From NCBI GenBank assembly GCA_029570245.1, contig JAKQSH010000341.1:1-17790 (forward strand): DNA of 17,790 nucleotides, read 5' to 3'. Every line of letters starts with the position of its first letter. Positions within the stretch are counted from its first letter, which is position 1. A program made the position numbers and the translations under genes. Of the stretch, positions 7,775 through 15,369 are shown one piece after another. Below the pieces are notes generated by a model that was not told the origin of the DNA, ran no database searches, and was given only the letters and a program-made list of their open reading frames with translations. The stretch comes from Deltaproteobacteria bacterium (GTDB lineage: Bacteria; Myxococcota_A; SURF-8).

Positions 7775-8545
7775 TCAGCGCGCCCATTGCAGATAGCGCT
7801 GCGTGAACATGGAGTCTTTGAGTCCCTGCTCGACTTTGAAGGTGTGGATTTCGAGCACGGTTTTGTGTCCGGTGCGGGCGTCTTTCATCTGCACCTGCGG
7901 CGGCCAAGTGACTTTGGTTCCAAAATCCTTCGGCTCTTCAATGGAGAAAACCTTAACGAGTTCGCCTTTATGGTTGTAATATTCGGTTTCCCAGAGGCGG
8001 AAAACATCTTTGGATATTTTCATAACCAACTTGGAATAATCCATTTTCTTTCCGGCCTTTGGTGTAAGCGTCAGCCACCAGAACTTGTCGTCTTCCTTGT
8101 TTTTGACTGCGTCGTAGTCGCGCGAATAATCGCAGGCGGCCATGTCGTTGTTGGAGTAATCCGAGCCAACGAAAGACTGGTTCATGTTGTGGGCGGCGAT
8201 GCGGCGTACCCTTTTGTAACCTGGCAGATAAACGTACATGCGGTTGTTTTCTTCGGTAAGAATAGACATGCCCTTGACCTCTCCGGATTTGAAGCGGATC
8301 AGGCGCTTGTCGCGGCCTTTCTGCTGAATGATGGCGTCGTATTTTTTGAGTGAGCCGTTCACGTCGTATACGTTGAAAGTGAATTCCATTTCCTGATCGG
8401 CGAATCCGTTGGTGAAGTCGTCCTGGCCTTTTAAAATCTGCTCAGGCGTGAGATTCGACTTGTCGATGTTCTGCTGAGCGAAAGCCGTTGTGGCGAATAC
8501 CAGCATTAACAGGCAGAAAAGAGCCGCCATTGATTTTCTTGTCAT
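7775..8545 (-). CDS. LolA-like periplasmic protein (outer membrane lipoprotein-sorting family)
   Basis: 256 residues. A Sec signal peptide (hydrophobic 7-20, cleavage after AFA at about 23) is followed by a single beta-rich domain. It matches the family annotated as outer membrane lipoprotein-sorting protein: an early EILKGQDDF-like segment, then NRMYVYLPGYKRVRRI and the adjoining SFVGSDYSNNDM (about 100-137). The family has the LolA/LolB fold, is exported, and is habitually encoded beside MMPL/RND transporters, where it is thought to carry hydrophobic cargo across the periplasm. I chose ATG 8545 because AAGGAG lies six bases upstream. The ATG at 8551 directly abuts AAGGAG and could not use it. 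The gene has its own terminator, so it is a transcription unit separate from the downstream tetR operon. Confidence 0.9.
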   Translation of the reverse strand: MTRKSMAALFCLLMLVFATTAFAQQNIDKSNLTPEQILKGQDDFTNGFADQEMEFTFNVYDVNGSLKKYDAIIQQKGRDKRLIRFKSGEVKGMSILTEENNRMYVYLPGYKRVRRIAAHNMNQSFVGSDYSNNDMAACDYSRDYDAVKNKEDDKFWWLTLTPKAGKKMDYSKLVMKISKDVFRLWETEYYNHKGELVKVFSIEEPKDFGTKVTWPPQVQMKDARTGHKTVLEIHTFKVEQGLKDSMFTQRYLQWAR

Positions 8546-8881
8546 TTTCATCTCCTTAGTGAATAAGCGACGTCAAATGCTATGGAAAGAATAATTGCCA
8601 GATTCCGAGTCAAATTGCAAGAACGCAAAGTTCCGCTGCGAAATTCAGCATGAAAACCAGTATGGCATGTTCACATTCTTCGAGTCCGACAATCCGAGTA
8701 CCGGCTGTTTGAGTGAATTATTTTTCACTTCGCAGTTCCAACTGCTACTAGATCAATGGTGTGAAAATAGCAACATGAAAAAGATTGTGTGTTGTCTCCT
8801 TTCGGATATTGACATTCGCCAGAAAAATCAAGATACTTCAAACAGGTTTTTACAATTCTGCGAAGTATGAAAGGACAGGTC
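8546..8881. other. Divergent intergenic region between LolA-like and surface lipoprotein genes
   Basis: 336 bp without a convincing gene. It holds the ribosome-binding site of the minus-strand gene, an 18-bp inverted repeat AGTGAA-6-TTCACT (8712-8729) of unknown meaning, and the plus-strand promoter at 8809-8837. I found no good minus-strand promoter; a TTGACT (on the minus strand) lacks a matching -10 box. Confidence 0.6.
8809..8837 (+). promoter_or_regulatory. Promoter of the Cys-rich lipoprotein gene
   Basis: TTGACA (8809-8814), a 17-base spacer and GATACT (8832-8837, four of six consensus bases) place a start near 8844 and a leader of about 38 nt to the ATG at 8882. Confidence 0.65.
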
Positions 8882-10819
8882 ATGCCCAGAAATGCCGTTC
8901 GATTTCTTATGCTTGCCGCCTTTATGTTGTCTCTGTGCTCCTGCGCGGTAGAATTCGAGCAGTTTCAGCCGGACGACGCCAATAAAAACTGCCAGTCGAA
9001 AGACGACTGCGAAGACGGCTACGATTGTGTAGACGGCGCCTGCACTCCGGTGTTCAATCCAGGGGACAGCGACAAAAACGATGGCGACTCCGACACAGTC
9101 GAAAACGACAAGCCGGACGGCGACAGCAGCCCGGATGGCGACGACAGCGCTGACGGGGACGGAACTCCCGACGGCGACGAATCCGAAGACGGAGACGATG
9201 ATCCCGGTCTGTGTGCAGGCGTTGAATGCGAGCCGAACGGAAATCCATGCGCTCCCAACATCTGCGATCCTGCCGACGGTCAGTGCCGACCGGTATTCGA
9301 TCCCAACGGTGTCTGCACGCCTGATGTTGAAAACCCCTGCGTTACGGTGGCCTGTTCTGAAGAACTGATGGCCTGCGAAGAAACTCCGAACAACGAAGCC
9401 GATTGCGATGACGGCAATCTCTGCACTGGCGTTGAGTTCTGCTATAACGGAACCTGCCAGCATGAAGGCGTAATTCAGTGCAACGAATGCCAGTTCTGCA
9501 ATCCCGAAAGCGGTGAGTGCGAATGCAAGCCGGGTGACTGCGATCTGGCCGAATTCTGCAACGGAGAAGACGACAACTGCAACGACGAGATCGACGAAGA
9601 TGATGTCTGCGAAAACCCCGGCTCCGGTCTGCGCATTGAACTGCGCTGGTCGCGTCAGCAGGCCGACCTCGATCTGCATGTGGTCCGCCCCGGCGGCGGT
9701 CTGGGTGGGCTGAACCTCATCGACAACGACGACTGTTACTACAACAACGTAAATCCCAACTGGGGATCAAGCGGCAGCAGCACCGATAATCCGGTTTTCG
9801 GAGACGACATTCACAACGGCGGCGGCAGTAACTGGCAGAGCATGACGCCTGAAATCGTCACTCTGGCCAATCCCAAAGAAAGTGTATACCGTGCGGTTGT
9901 TCACTATGCTTCAGGCGATAACTTCCAGCAGTCCACGGACGTTTCTCTCAAGGTTTTCATGGACGATAATCTGGTCGCTACACACACAGTGAGCCTTCAG
10001 AGCCGTTACACTTACTGGAACGTGTCATGCATCAGTTACGACAACAAGACTGCAACGCTTATTACTGACGAAGAGGGCGATCCGGAAGTCACCGCTTATT
10101 CTTCCGAACTCAATGCCGACGCCTGCCTGTCGTCGGGCCTGTCTTGTTCGCATCTGTGCGACTGCCCGCAGGGAATGGGGTGCGTAGACGGACTCTGCGC
10201 TCCGGTGGCAACTCCGGTATACTGCTGCAACAAGCCGGACTGCAAAACGGCCAAAGCCTGCGAATATCGTGAGACGGTCGGAGAAGTCCGTTATTGCGGT
10301 GGACGTATCGAATTTGATACGAACGCCATTGGTGAAGAACTGGGCGATAAGGTCAACGTCAACGAACTGTATAATCGCTGGGGCGTGATATTCAAATCCA
10401 CCGATACCAACTGTATCATTGCAACCGACAATTCCTGGCATCTTGACGGGATATCCGAAGGGCTGTGTGCTTCTTCAATGAACGTCAGCAACGGTCAACG
10501 CTGGAGATCGGATATCGTCATTCATTTCATCGTACCCAATTCCAACGGCACCTACCTTTCACAGTCCACGACTACCGATTACGCATATTTCAATGTCGGA
10601 CAGACATTCCAGAATGGTCTGCATGTGCGGGCATACAACATCAACGGTTTCGATCCGGGCAATCCCGACGCCAACAAAGTGCTGGACGATGTGATTAACG
10701 CCAGCGGCTGGGTACAGCTTGTTCCGTACGAGCCGATGAGCTACATATGGATCGACCAGTCCAGCGATCCTGATTTTGTAATCGACGATTTCACCTGGAT
10801 GGACATCAAGCGCCCCTGA
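8882..10819 (+). CDS. Cys-rich multidomain surface lipoprotein with MopE-type metal-binding motif
   Basis: 645 residues from ATG 8882, chosen because AAAGGA lies six bases upstream; the in-frame ATG at 8867 has no such site. The signal ends in the lipobox LCSC with acylated Cys 21. A short Cys-rich module (37-54) is followed by an Asp/Gly-rich spacer built on DGD repeats (about 60-108). Cys-rich repeats (111-243) end in CNGEDDNCNDEIDEDDVC (226-243), the putative metal-binding (Cu-binding MopE) motif. A beta-sandwich domain (about 250-395) begins IELRWSRQQADLDLHVVRP, a pattern common in Myxococcota surface proteins. A second small Cys-rich module lies at 415-462, and the C-terminal beta-rich domain (about 465-645) has no family I can name. 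It is probably anchored in the outer membrane and displayed outside. It is monocistronic, with its own promoter and terminator. Role unknown; adhesion, metal or glycan binding are possibilities. Confidence 0.88.
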   Translation: MPRNAVRFLMLAAFMLSLCSCAVEFEQFQPDDANKNCQSKDDCEDGYDCVDGACTPVFNPGDSDKNDGDSDTVENDKPDGDSSPDGDDSADGDGTPDGDESEDGDDDPGLCAGVECEPNGNPCAPNICDPADGQCRPVFDPNGVCTPDVENPCVTVACSEELMACEETPNNEADCDDGNLCTGVEFCYNGTCQHEGVIQCNECQFCNPESGECECKPGDCDLAEFCNGEDDNCNDEIDEDDVCENPGSGLRIELRWSRQQADLDLHVVRPGGGLGGLNLIDNDDCYYNNVNPNWGSSGSSTDNPVFGDDIHNGGGSNWQSMTPEIVTLANPKESVYRAVVHYASGDNFQQSTDVSLKVFMDDNLVATHTVSLQSRYTYWNVSCISYDNKTATLITDEEGDPEVTAYSSELNADACLSSGLSCSHLCDCPQGMGCVDGLCAPVATPVYCCNKPDCKTAKACEYRETVGEVRYCGGRIEFDTNAIGEELGDKVNVNELYNRWGVIFKSTDTNCIIATDNSWHLDGISEGLCASSMNVSNGQRWRSDIVIHFIVPNSNGTYLSQSTTTDYAYFNVGQTFQNGLHVRAYNINGFDPGNPDANKVLDDVINASGWVQLVPYEPMSYIWIDQSSDPDFVIDDFTWMDIKRP

Positions 10820-10846
10820 AAAAGCGGCACACTTTTCTGTTTTCAG

Positions 10847-10879
10847 GAAGAGCAGGTGCTGTGCCTGCTCTTCTTTTTT
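10847..10879 (+). terminator. Intrinsic terminator after the Cys-rich lipoprotein gene
   Basis: Perfect 10-bp stem GAAGAGCAGG (10847-10856) / CCTGCTCTTC (10864-10873), a 7-base loop and a run of six T. It lies 28 bp past the stop codon. Confidence 0.93.
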
Positions 10880-10921
10880 CAGCTTTTGCAAAAAAATCGC
10901 ACTATTGCGGTTCATTATGAG

Positions 10922-10950
10922 TTGACAATCTTAATGCTTAGGCGTATAAG
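10922..10950 (+). promoter_or_regulatory. Sigma70-type promoter of the DEAD-box helicase gene
   Basis: Perfect TTGACA (10922-10927), a 17-base spacer and TATAAG (10945-10950). The bases TAGGCGTATAAGCTC around the -10 box recur with one change at the SDR promoter (16747-16761). The start near 10957 leaves a leader of about 140 nt. Confidence 0.82.
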
Positions 10951-10956
10951 CTCACT

Positions 10957-11075
10957 GTCGCAAGCGACCCTCCAGCGATTCCGCGTGCCGGTCACGCCTC
11001 TGGGATTCAGATAAAGCTCCCCGGATTTAACTCGATGCAGGCTGCGTTTGCCGTCGGCCTCGGACGGACCGGGGA
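10957..11075 (+). promoter_or_regulatory. Structured 5' leader of the DEAD-box helicase mRNA
   Basis: Three stems can be drawn by eye. The first is GTCG-CAAG-CGAC (10957-10968). The second is GCGTG/CACGC (10983-10997), closed by CCAG/CTGG (10972-10975, 11000-11003), with ATTCC/GGGAT as a rival pairing. The third is a long-range TCCCCGG/CCGGGGA helix (11018-11024, 11069-11075) enclosing CCGTC/GACGG (11051-11067). It ends 11 bases before the AAAGG ribosome-binding site. It matches no riboswitch class I know. Autoregulation by the helicase or temperature sensing would be plausible, but both are inference. Confidence 0.5.
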
Positions 11076-11096
11076 TATGATAAACAAAAGGTATAT

Positions 11097-12425
11097 ATGA
11101 ATTTCTGTGATCTGATCGTTTCGGAGACTCTCCTTGAGTCGGTCCGCAGACAGGGCTATTCCATTCCTACTCCGATTCAGGAGCAGGCAATTCCTGTCGT
11201 TCTTGAAGGCCGCGATGTTCTGGGCTGTGCCCAGACCGGCACCGGCAAAACCGCCGCTTTTGCTCTTCCAATAATTCAGATGCTGGGACGTGGGCAGTCC
11301 GTAAAAGGCAGACGTAAAATACGTGCTCTGGCGCTTGCTCCCACGCGCGAACTGGCTTCGCAGATCGGAGAAAGCTTCGCATCATTCTGCGGTGGAACCG
11401 GGTTGCGTCAGACCGTCATCTTCGGTGGCGTCGGCCAGAACCCGCAGACACAGGCATTGCGTGCCGGCGTCGATATTCTGGTCGCAACTCCGGGGCGCCT
11501 GCTCGATCTGATGGGGCAGGGTTATGTTGATCTTGGACACGTCAAATATCTGGTGCTGGACGAAGCCGACCGGATGCTTGACATGGGCTTCATTCCAGAC
11601 ATTAAACGCGTTGTGGCTGCGTTGCCGCAGGAACGCCAGTCTCTGTTGTTTTCGGCTACGCTGCCGCCCAGCATCCGTGAACTGGCCGGATGGCTTCTGA
11701 ACGACCCGGTCACGGTTACTGTAACTCCGCCAGCCACCACTGTTGAGAGCATCGCGCAGTCGATTTATTATGTGGGTCGTGATGAAAAAATGGGGCTGCT
11801 TATTCACCTGCTTGCTCAGAATAAAATCAAACGGGCGCTGGTGTTTTCCCGCACCAAATACGGCGCGGATAAAATAGTGCGAACACTGAACCGCGCTTCC
11901 ATCCCGGCGGACGCCATTCACGGCAACAAATCTCAGAACAATCGTCAGCGTGCGCTCGAATCTTTCAGGCATGGAGATTCTTATGTGCTGGTCGCAACAG
12001 ATATCGCCTCGCGCGGTCTGGATATTGACAGCGTCAGCCATGTTTTCAATTTCGATCTTCCAGATGAACCGGAAGTGTATGTTCACCGCATCGGACGCAC
12101 CGGCAGGGCCGGCAGTTCCGGCATGGCTTTCTCGTTCTGCGATGCGGAGGAAATGGACACTCTGTATTCCATCGAAAAACTGATCCGCATGCGCCTGCCG
12201 GTGGAAAGGGAGCATCCTTTCCATGATGAGCTGCTTGTAGAGGTAAACGAGCGCCATCACGAACGGCGCGATTATCGCCCGCAGTCTCAGGCCCGCCCGG
12301 ATGCTCAGCGCAAACGGCGCAAGTTTTCATCGTGGTCGAAGTCTGGAAAAAATGGGGAGAATCATAGAAACGGCGGCAAATCCGGCGGATGGAAAGCCGG
12401 CCGGCAGTCCAGGCAGAACGGCTGA
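11097..12425 (+). CDS. rhlE: RhlE-type DEAD-box ATP-dependent RNA helicase
   Basis: 442 residues. All core motifs are present in order: Q motif with GYSIPTPIQ (20-28), Walker A AQTGTGKT (45-52), PTRELA (82-87), TPGRLLDL (131-138), DEAD (155-158), SAT (186-188), ALVFSRTK (247-254), ATDIASRGLDI (300-310) and HRIGRTGRAG (330-339). The C-terminal tail from about residue 378 is rich in Arg, Lys, Gly, Ser and Asn, and is likely an unstructured RNA-binding extension as in RhlE proteins. The enzyme unwinds short RNA duplexes using ATP, in ribosome assembly, RNA decay or cold adaptation. AAAGG lies five bases before the ATG. The gene is monocistronic, with its own promoter, structured leader and terminator. 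The subfamily name RhlE is moderately sure; CsdA/SrmB-like helicases are alternatives. Confidence 0.94.
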   Translation: MNFCDLIVSETLLESVRRQGYSIPTPIQEQAIPVVLEGRDVLGCAQTGTGKTAAFALPIIQMLGRGQSVKGRRKIRALALAPTRELASQIGESFASFCGGTGLRQTVIFGGVGQNPQTQALRAGVDILVATPGRLLDLMGQGYVDLGHVKYLVLDEADRMLDMGFIPDIKRVVAALPQERQSLLFSATLPPSIRELAGWLLNDPVTVTVTPPATTVESIAQSIYYVGRDEKMGLLIHLLAQNKIKRALVFSRTKYGADKIVRTLNRASIPADAIHGNKSQNNRQRALESFRHGDSYVLVATDIASRGLDIDSVSHVFNFDLPDEPEVYVHRIGRTGRAGSSGMAFSFCDAEEMDTLYSIEKLIRMRLPVEREHPFHDELLVEVNERHHERRDYRPQSQARPDAQRKRRKFSSWSKSGKNGENHRNGGKSGGWKAGRQSRQNG

Positions 12426-12445
12426 AGCTTTCTAGTTTAAGATAT

Positions 12446-12490
12446 AAAAAAACGGCAGGCGTGTATAACATCTGCCGTTTTTATTTTTTT
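12446..12490 (+). terminator. Intrinsic terminator after the helicase gene
   Basis: Stem AACGGCAG (12451-12458) / CTGCCGTT (12472-12479), extendable by flanking A and T runs, followed by TTTTTATTTTTTT. It lies 20-30 bp past the stop codon. Confidence 0.9.
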
Positions 12491-12604
12491 CGAGATTTTT
12501 AATGCGAACAATTCTTTTATTCGGATTCCGATGATATGATTTCAATGATCTGAATGAATTCTTGGCATCATTTTCTTCTGGCTCCGTTCAAATGCGAGGC
12601 AAAC

Positions 12605-14032
12605 ATGAGTTCTCAATGCGGAAGTCGTTCTCTGTCGGCGGCTATGAGCAGGGATGAGGTGCGCGAAATCGTCACGCTCTTTGAGCGTCACATCAACAGA
12701 GGACAGGTGCGCTACCTGCGCGCCGGGCATCTTGACGTTATGGAATCTCAGCGCCATGGGGTTCATTTTACCGACCCGATTTCCGGGCGCCGCCTTATCG
12801 ACTGCTTCTCTTCGGCGGGCAGTTTCAACGTTTCGCGTCACAATCCACTGGTGGTGAAAGCGCTTGAAGAAGCCCTTGAAACTTACGACATGGGAGCTTT
12901 TGATAGGCTTTCGGAAGCGAAAATCCTGCTGGCCGAAAAACTTCTGGCTATGGCCCCTCAGGGGTTGCGGCGCATCCGTTTCGCCGCAGGCGGAGGAGAT
13001 GCCGTTGACTGCGCAATCAAGATGGCGCGCGGGGCCACAGGTCGCAGTAAGATTCTTGCCACCGTAAAGGCATATCACGGTCACACCGGTTTTGCACTGT
13101 CCGCCAACGGCAAACAGCATTACAGGCACTACTGCGAGCCGCTCATGCCCGGCTTCGAATTCGTGCCGTTCAATGATCTGGCTGCAATGTCCGAGCGCGC
13201 CGATGCAGGCACCGCAGCGATAATCATCGAGCCTGTGCAGGGCGAAGCCGGAATATTCGTGGGCTCCGACGAATATCTTAAAGGTCTGCGGCGCATCTGC
13301 GACGAGCGCGGGATTGTACTGATATTCGACGAAATACAGACCGGCTTCGGGCGAACCGGGCGGCTTTTCGCTTGCCAGCATTCGGGCGTGTCTCCCGACA
13401 TTATGACAGTGGCAAAGTCGATGGGAGGAGGAATATTCCCAAACGCCGCCGTGTTGTTCCGCGATTCCGGCATTCTGACCGATTTCGTTGAGAACAACCC
13501 GGACTTTCACGTTTCATTTGACGGCGGTTCCGATCTTGGCTGCCGTGTGTCGCTGAAAGTTCTTGAATACATCGAGAGCATGCGGCTCTGGGAGAACGCG
13601 GAGAAAATGGGCTCGCGCCTGCGCGGCGCATTGAATGAACTGCGCGAAGCCAATCCGAAAATCATAAAGGAAGTTCGCGGCATCGGTCTGATGGTAGGCA
13701 TCGAATACATCCATGAATTCATGGGGCCTATGATGTCCGATGCGCTGGCGCGTCACGGTGTCTTTGCGGCCTATTCCGGCAACGCGCCGCAGGTCATGCG
13801 TTTTATGGCGCCGATTACAATCAGCGATTCAGAGATGGATGCTCTTATAGATGCTGTGCGTGGCGCGATTAAAGACATGAAAACGCTTCTGCCGCTGGCT
13901 CTTCCGGCTGCAAAAATTCCGGGAGTATTGAAACTGCTCAACAACGAGCGTTTTCAGACCTCGCTGTTCGGTGCGCTGCGAAAAATAGAAGACGGTGCAA
14001 AGGCCGTAGGCGGCATGCTGGGGAGGAAGTAA
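12605..14032 (+). CDS. Class III PLP-dependent aminotransferase, Lys present, trans-Thr lost (AT1)
   Basis: 475 residues from ATG 12605, preceded by GAGG five bases upstream; the in-frame ATG at 12554 has no ribosome-binding site. Fold type I, class III signatures are FDEIQTGFGRTG, EPVQGEAG, KAYHGHTGF and PDIMTVAKSMGGG, with the Schiff-base Lys at 271. The usual phosphate loop SG(T/A)EA reads GGGDA. The usual H..STFGG motif reads HVSFDGGS, so the Thr that reaches the partner subunit's PLP phosphate is Phe 305. The last 60 or so residues extend beyond the normal end as a mainly helical tail that AT2 lacks. The stop is one base before the AT2 start, so the two are translationally coupled. A TATGAT -10 box at 12535-12540 has only a weak -35. 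AT1 should carry the chemistry; amino donor and acceptor are not predictable from sequence. Confidence 0.93.
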   Translation: MSSQCGSRSLSAAMSRDEVREIVTLFERHINRGQVRYLRAGHLDVMESQRHGVHFTDPISGRRLIDCFSSAGSFNVSRHNPLVVKALEEALETYDMGAFDRLSEAKILLAEKLLAMAPQGLRRIRFAAGGGDAVDCAIKMARGATGRSKILATVKAYHGHTGFALSANGKQHYRHYCEPLMPGFEFVPFNDLAAMSERADAGTAAIIIEPVQGEAGIFVGSDEYLKGLRRICDERGIVLIFDEIQTGFGRTGRLFACQHSGVSPDIMTVAKSMGGGIFPNAAVLFRDSGILTDFVENNPDFHVSFDGGSDLGCRVSLKVLEYIESMRLWENAEKMGSRLRGALNELREANPKIIKEVRGIGLMVGIEYIHEFMGPMMSDALARHGVFAAYSGNAPQVMRFMAPITISDSEMDALIDAVRGAIKDMKTLLPLALPAAKIPGVLKLLNNERFQTSLFGALRKIEDGAKAVGGMLGRK

Positions 14033-14033
14033 A

Positions 14034-15263
14034 ATGAACGCAAACGGCAGAAACCGGCAGGATTTACTGGAGGCATACGCTGCAATGTTTTCCCGCAGCG
14101 GACTTGAAAACATGCAGCATGAGGGGCGCGCCGTAGTCGAAGCTGCGCGCGAGGGCGCATGTGTGTTCGACTCGGAAGGGCGGCGGTTCATCGACGGCGA
14201 TTCGGCTGCCGGAATATTCAATCTCGGGCGACGCAATGCGATTCTGGTCGAAGAATTGAAATGTGCAGTGCGTGAAACCGATCAGGGGAATTTCCCGATG
14301 ATTTCGGTAGAGAAAGCGCGTCTGGCACAGGCGCTGAGCGCGTTTGTCGGAGGGGAGCTTGATTGTTCGATATTCAGCGTCATGCGCGGTGAAACGGTCG
14401 AATTCGCCTGCAAGCTGGCGCGCGGCTTTACCGGTCGTCGCGAGCTTGTAACATTTGACGGGGCATATCTGGGCGAAACCGGTTTCGCCATGAGTCTTTC
14501 GGCCGATGCTCAGAAGGAAAAATACGGACCTCTGGTGCCGGATGTTCGAGTCCTACCATTCGGAGATATCAAGGCGGCGCGTGCAGGTGTTTCTGCAAAA
14601 AGCGCCGCCGTAATAATAGAACCTGTTCAGGCCGAAAATCACTGCCGTTGCGCTTCGGATTCTTATCTGATCGAACTGAAGAAAATCTGCCGTGACAGAG
14701 GCGTATTACTGGTGTTAGACGAGACGCAGAGCGGTTTCGGGCGTTGCGGCGACAGGTTCGCCTTTTTGCGTTCAGGCGTAGAGCCGGACATGCTTATCGT
14801 TGGCGAAGCTCTGGGCGGCGGTTTGTTCCCGATTGCCGCAACCGTCATAACGCAGCGTGTGAACGAATTTCTGAACGCCCATCCGATGATTCATCTTTCA
14901 ACTTTTGGAGGCTCGGACATCGGTTGCCGTGTGGCGAAAAAAGCGCTTGAAATCTACAGTGAACTTGAGCCGTGGCATAACGCGCGTCGCATCGGCGACA
15001 GGTTGCGGAATGGTATTGAAACCGTTATTGCAGAGCAGCCGCAGTCGATAAAATCCCTGGCCGGCGTCGGCCTGTTGCTGTCGCTGCAACTTGCAGACGA
15101 AGAAGCCGCCTGTGCGTTCTGCCGTCGGGCTTCTCAGAACGGCCTGCTGCTGTCGCGCGGGCGTATAAGGCGCGACACCGTCATGCTGCGTCCTCCTCTT
15201 ACGCTGACCGATGCCGAAGCGGATGAAATTCTGCATATCATCGGAGAGTCTGCCGGCGGCTGA
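14034..15263 (+). CDS. Class III aminotransferase paralogue without the catalytic Lys (AT2)
   Basis: 409 residues. It aligns with AT1 along nearly its whole length: LVLDETQSGFGRCG, VIIEPVQAE, and HLSTFGGSDIGCRV beside AT1's HVSFDGGSDLGCRV. The Schiff-base Lys is Glu 258 (GAA, bases 14805-14807) in IVGEALGGG. The phosphate-binding SG(T/A)EA reads MRGET, and the YHG triplet reads YLG. Thr 290, which in this class binds the PLP phosphate of the neighbouring subunit, is kept. The frame is intact and the motifs are well conserved, so it does not look like a decaying pseudogene. Most likely it is a non-catalytic partner of AT1 that completes AT1's active site. GGAGG within the last AT1 codons lies about eight bases before the ATG, giving translational coupling across a one-base gap. 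A separate role as a PLP-free regulator is the alternative. Confidence 0.92.
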   Translation: MNANGRNRQDLLEAYAAMFSRSGLENMQHEGRAVVEAAREGACVFDSEGRRFIDGDSAAGIFNLGRRNAILVEELKCAVRETDQGNFPMISVEKARLAQALSAFVGGELDCSIFSVMRGETVEFACKLARGFTGRRELVTFDGAYLGETGFAMSLSADAQKEKYGPLVPDVRVLPFGDIKAARAGVSAKSAAVIIEPVQAENHCRCASDSYLIELKKICRDRGVLLVLDETQSGFGRCGDRFAFLRSGVEPDMLIVGEALGGGLFPIAATVITQRVNEFLNAHPMIHLSTFGGSDIGCRVAKKALEIYSELEPWHNARRIGDRLRNGIETVIAEQPQSIKSLAGVGLLLSLQLADEEAACAFCRRASQNGLLLSRGRIRRDTVMLRPPLTLTDAEADEILHIIGESAGG

Positions 15264-15321
15264 TATCTGTTGCGTATTTTTTCGTCCATTGCCGGACTTC
15301 TGCCAGTCGGAAATAGCCCAC

Positions 15322-15346
15322 AAAAAACGGAATGCAACGCGTTCCG
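15322..15346 (-). terminator. Intrinsic terminator of the BLUF gene
   Basis: An 8-bp stem (15328-15346, one wobble pair, 3-base loop) is followed on the minus strand by a run of six T. It lies 24 bp past the BLUF stop, in the 106-bp gap where AT2 and BLUF converge. I saw no clear plus-strand terminator for AT2 there. Confidence 0.78.
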
Positions 15347-15369
15347 GTTCTTATCTGATGTTTTCAGAT

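Noticed and set aside
7745..8353. 202-codon plus-strand frame opposite the LolA-like gene
   Set aside because: Antisense shadow that begins inside the terminator of the real gene.
8595..8870. 91-codon plus-strand frame in the divergent intergenic region
   Set aside because: Would start at TTG without a ribosome-binding site, runs across the lipoprotein promoter, and its product has no recognisable character.
9059..9205. Repetitive GAC/GGC-rich DNA as a CRISPR or non-coding repeat array
   Set aside because: The repeats are irregular, stay in frame and encode the DGD spacer of the lipoprotein.
8828..9679. 283-codon minus-strand reading frame opposite the Cys-rich lipoprotein
   Set aside because: Its Val/Ala/Ile-rich product is the reverse reading of Asp/Gly codons (GAC, GGC); the opposite frame has signal peptide, Cys motifs, promoter and terminator.
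11382..12260. 292-codon minus-strand frame opposite the helicase
   Set aside because: It lies wholly antisense to conserved helicase motifs and shows none of its own.
12542..13510. 322-codon minus-strand frame opposite AT1
   Set aside because: No ribosome-binding site or protein motif; the plus strand encodes a clear aminotransferase.
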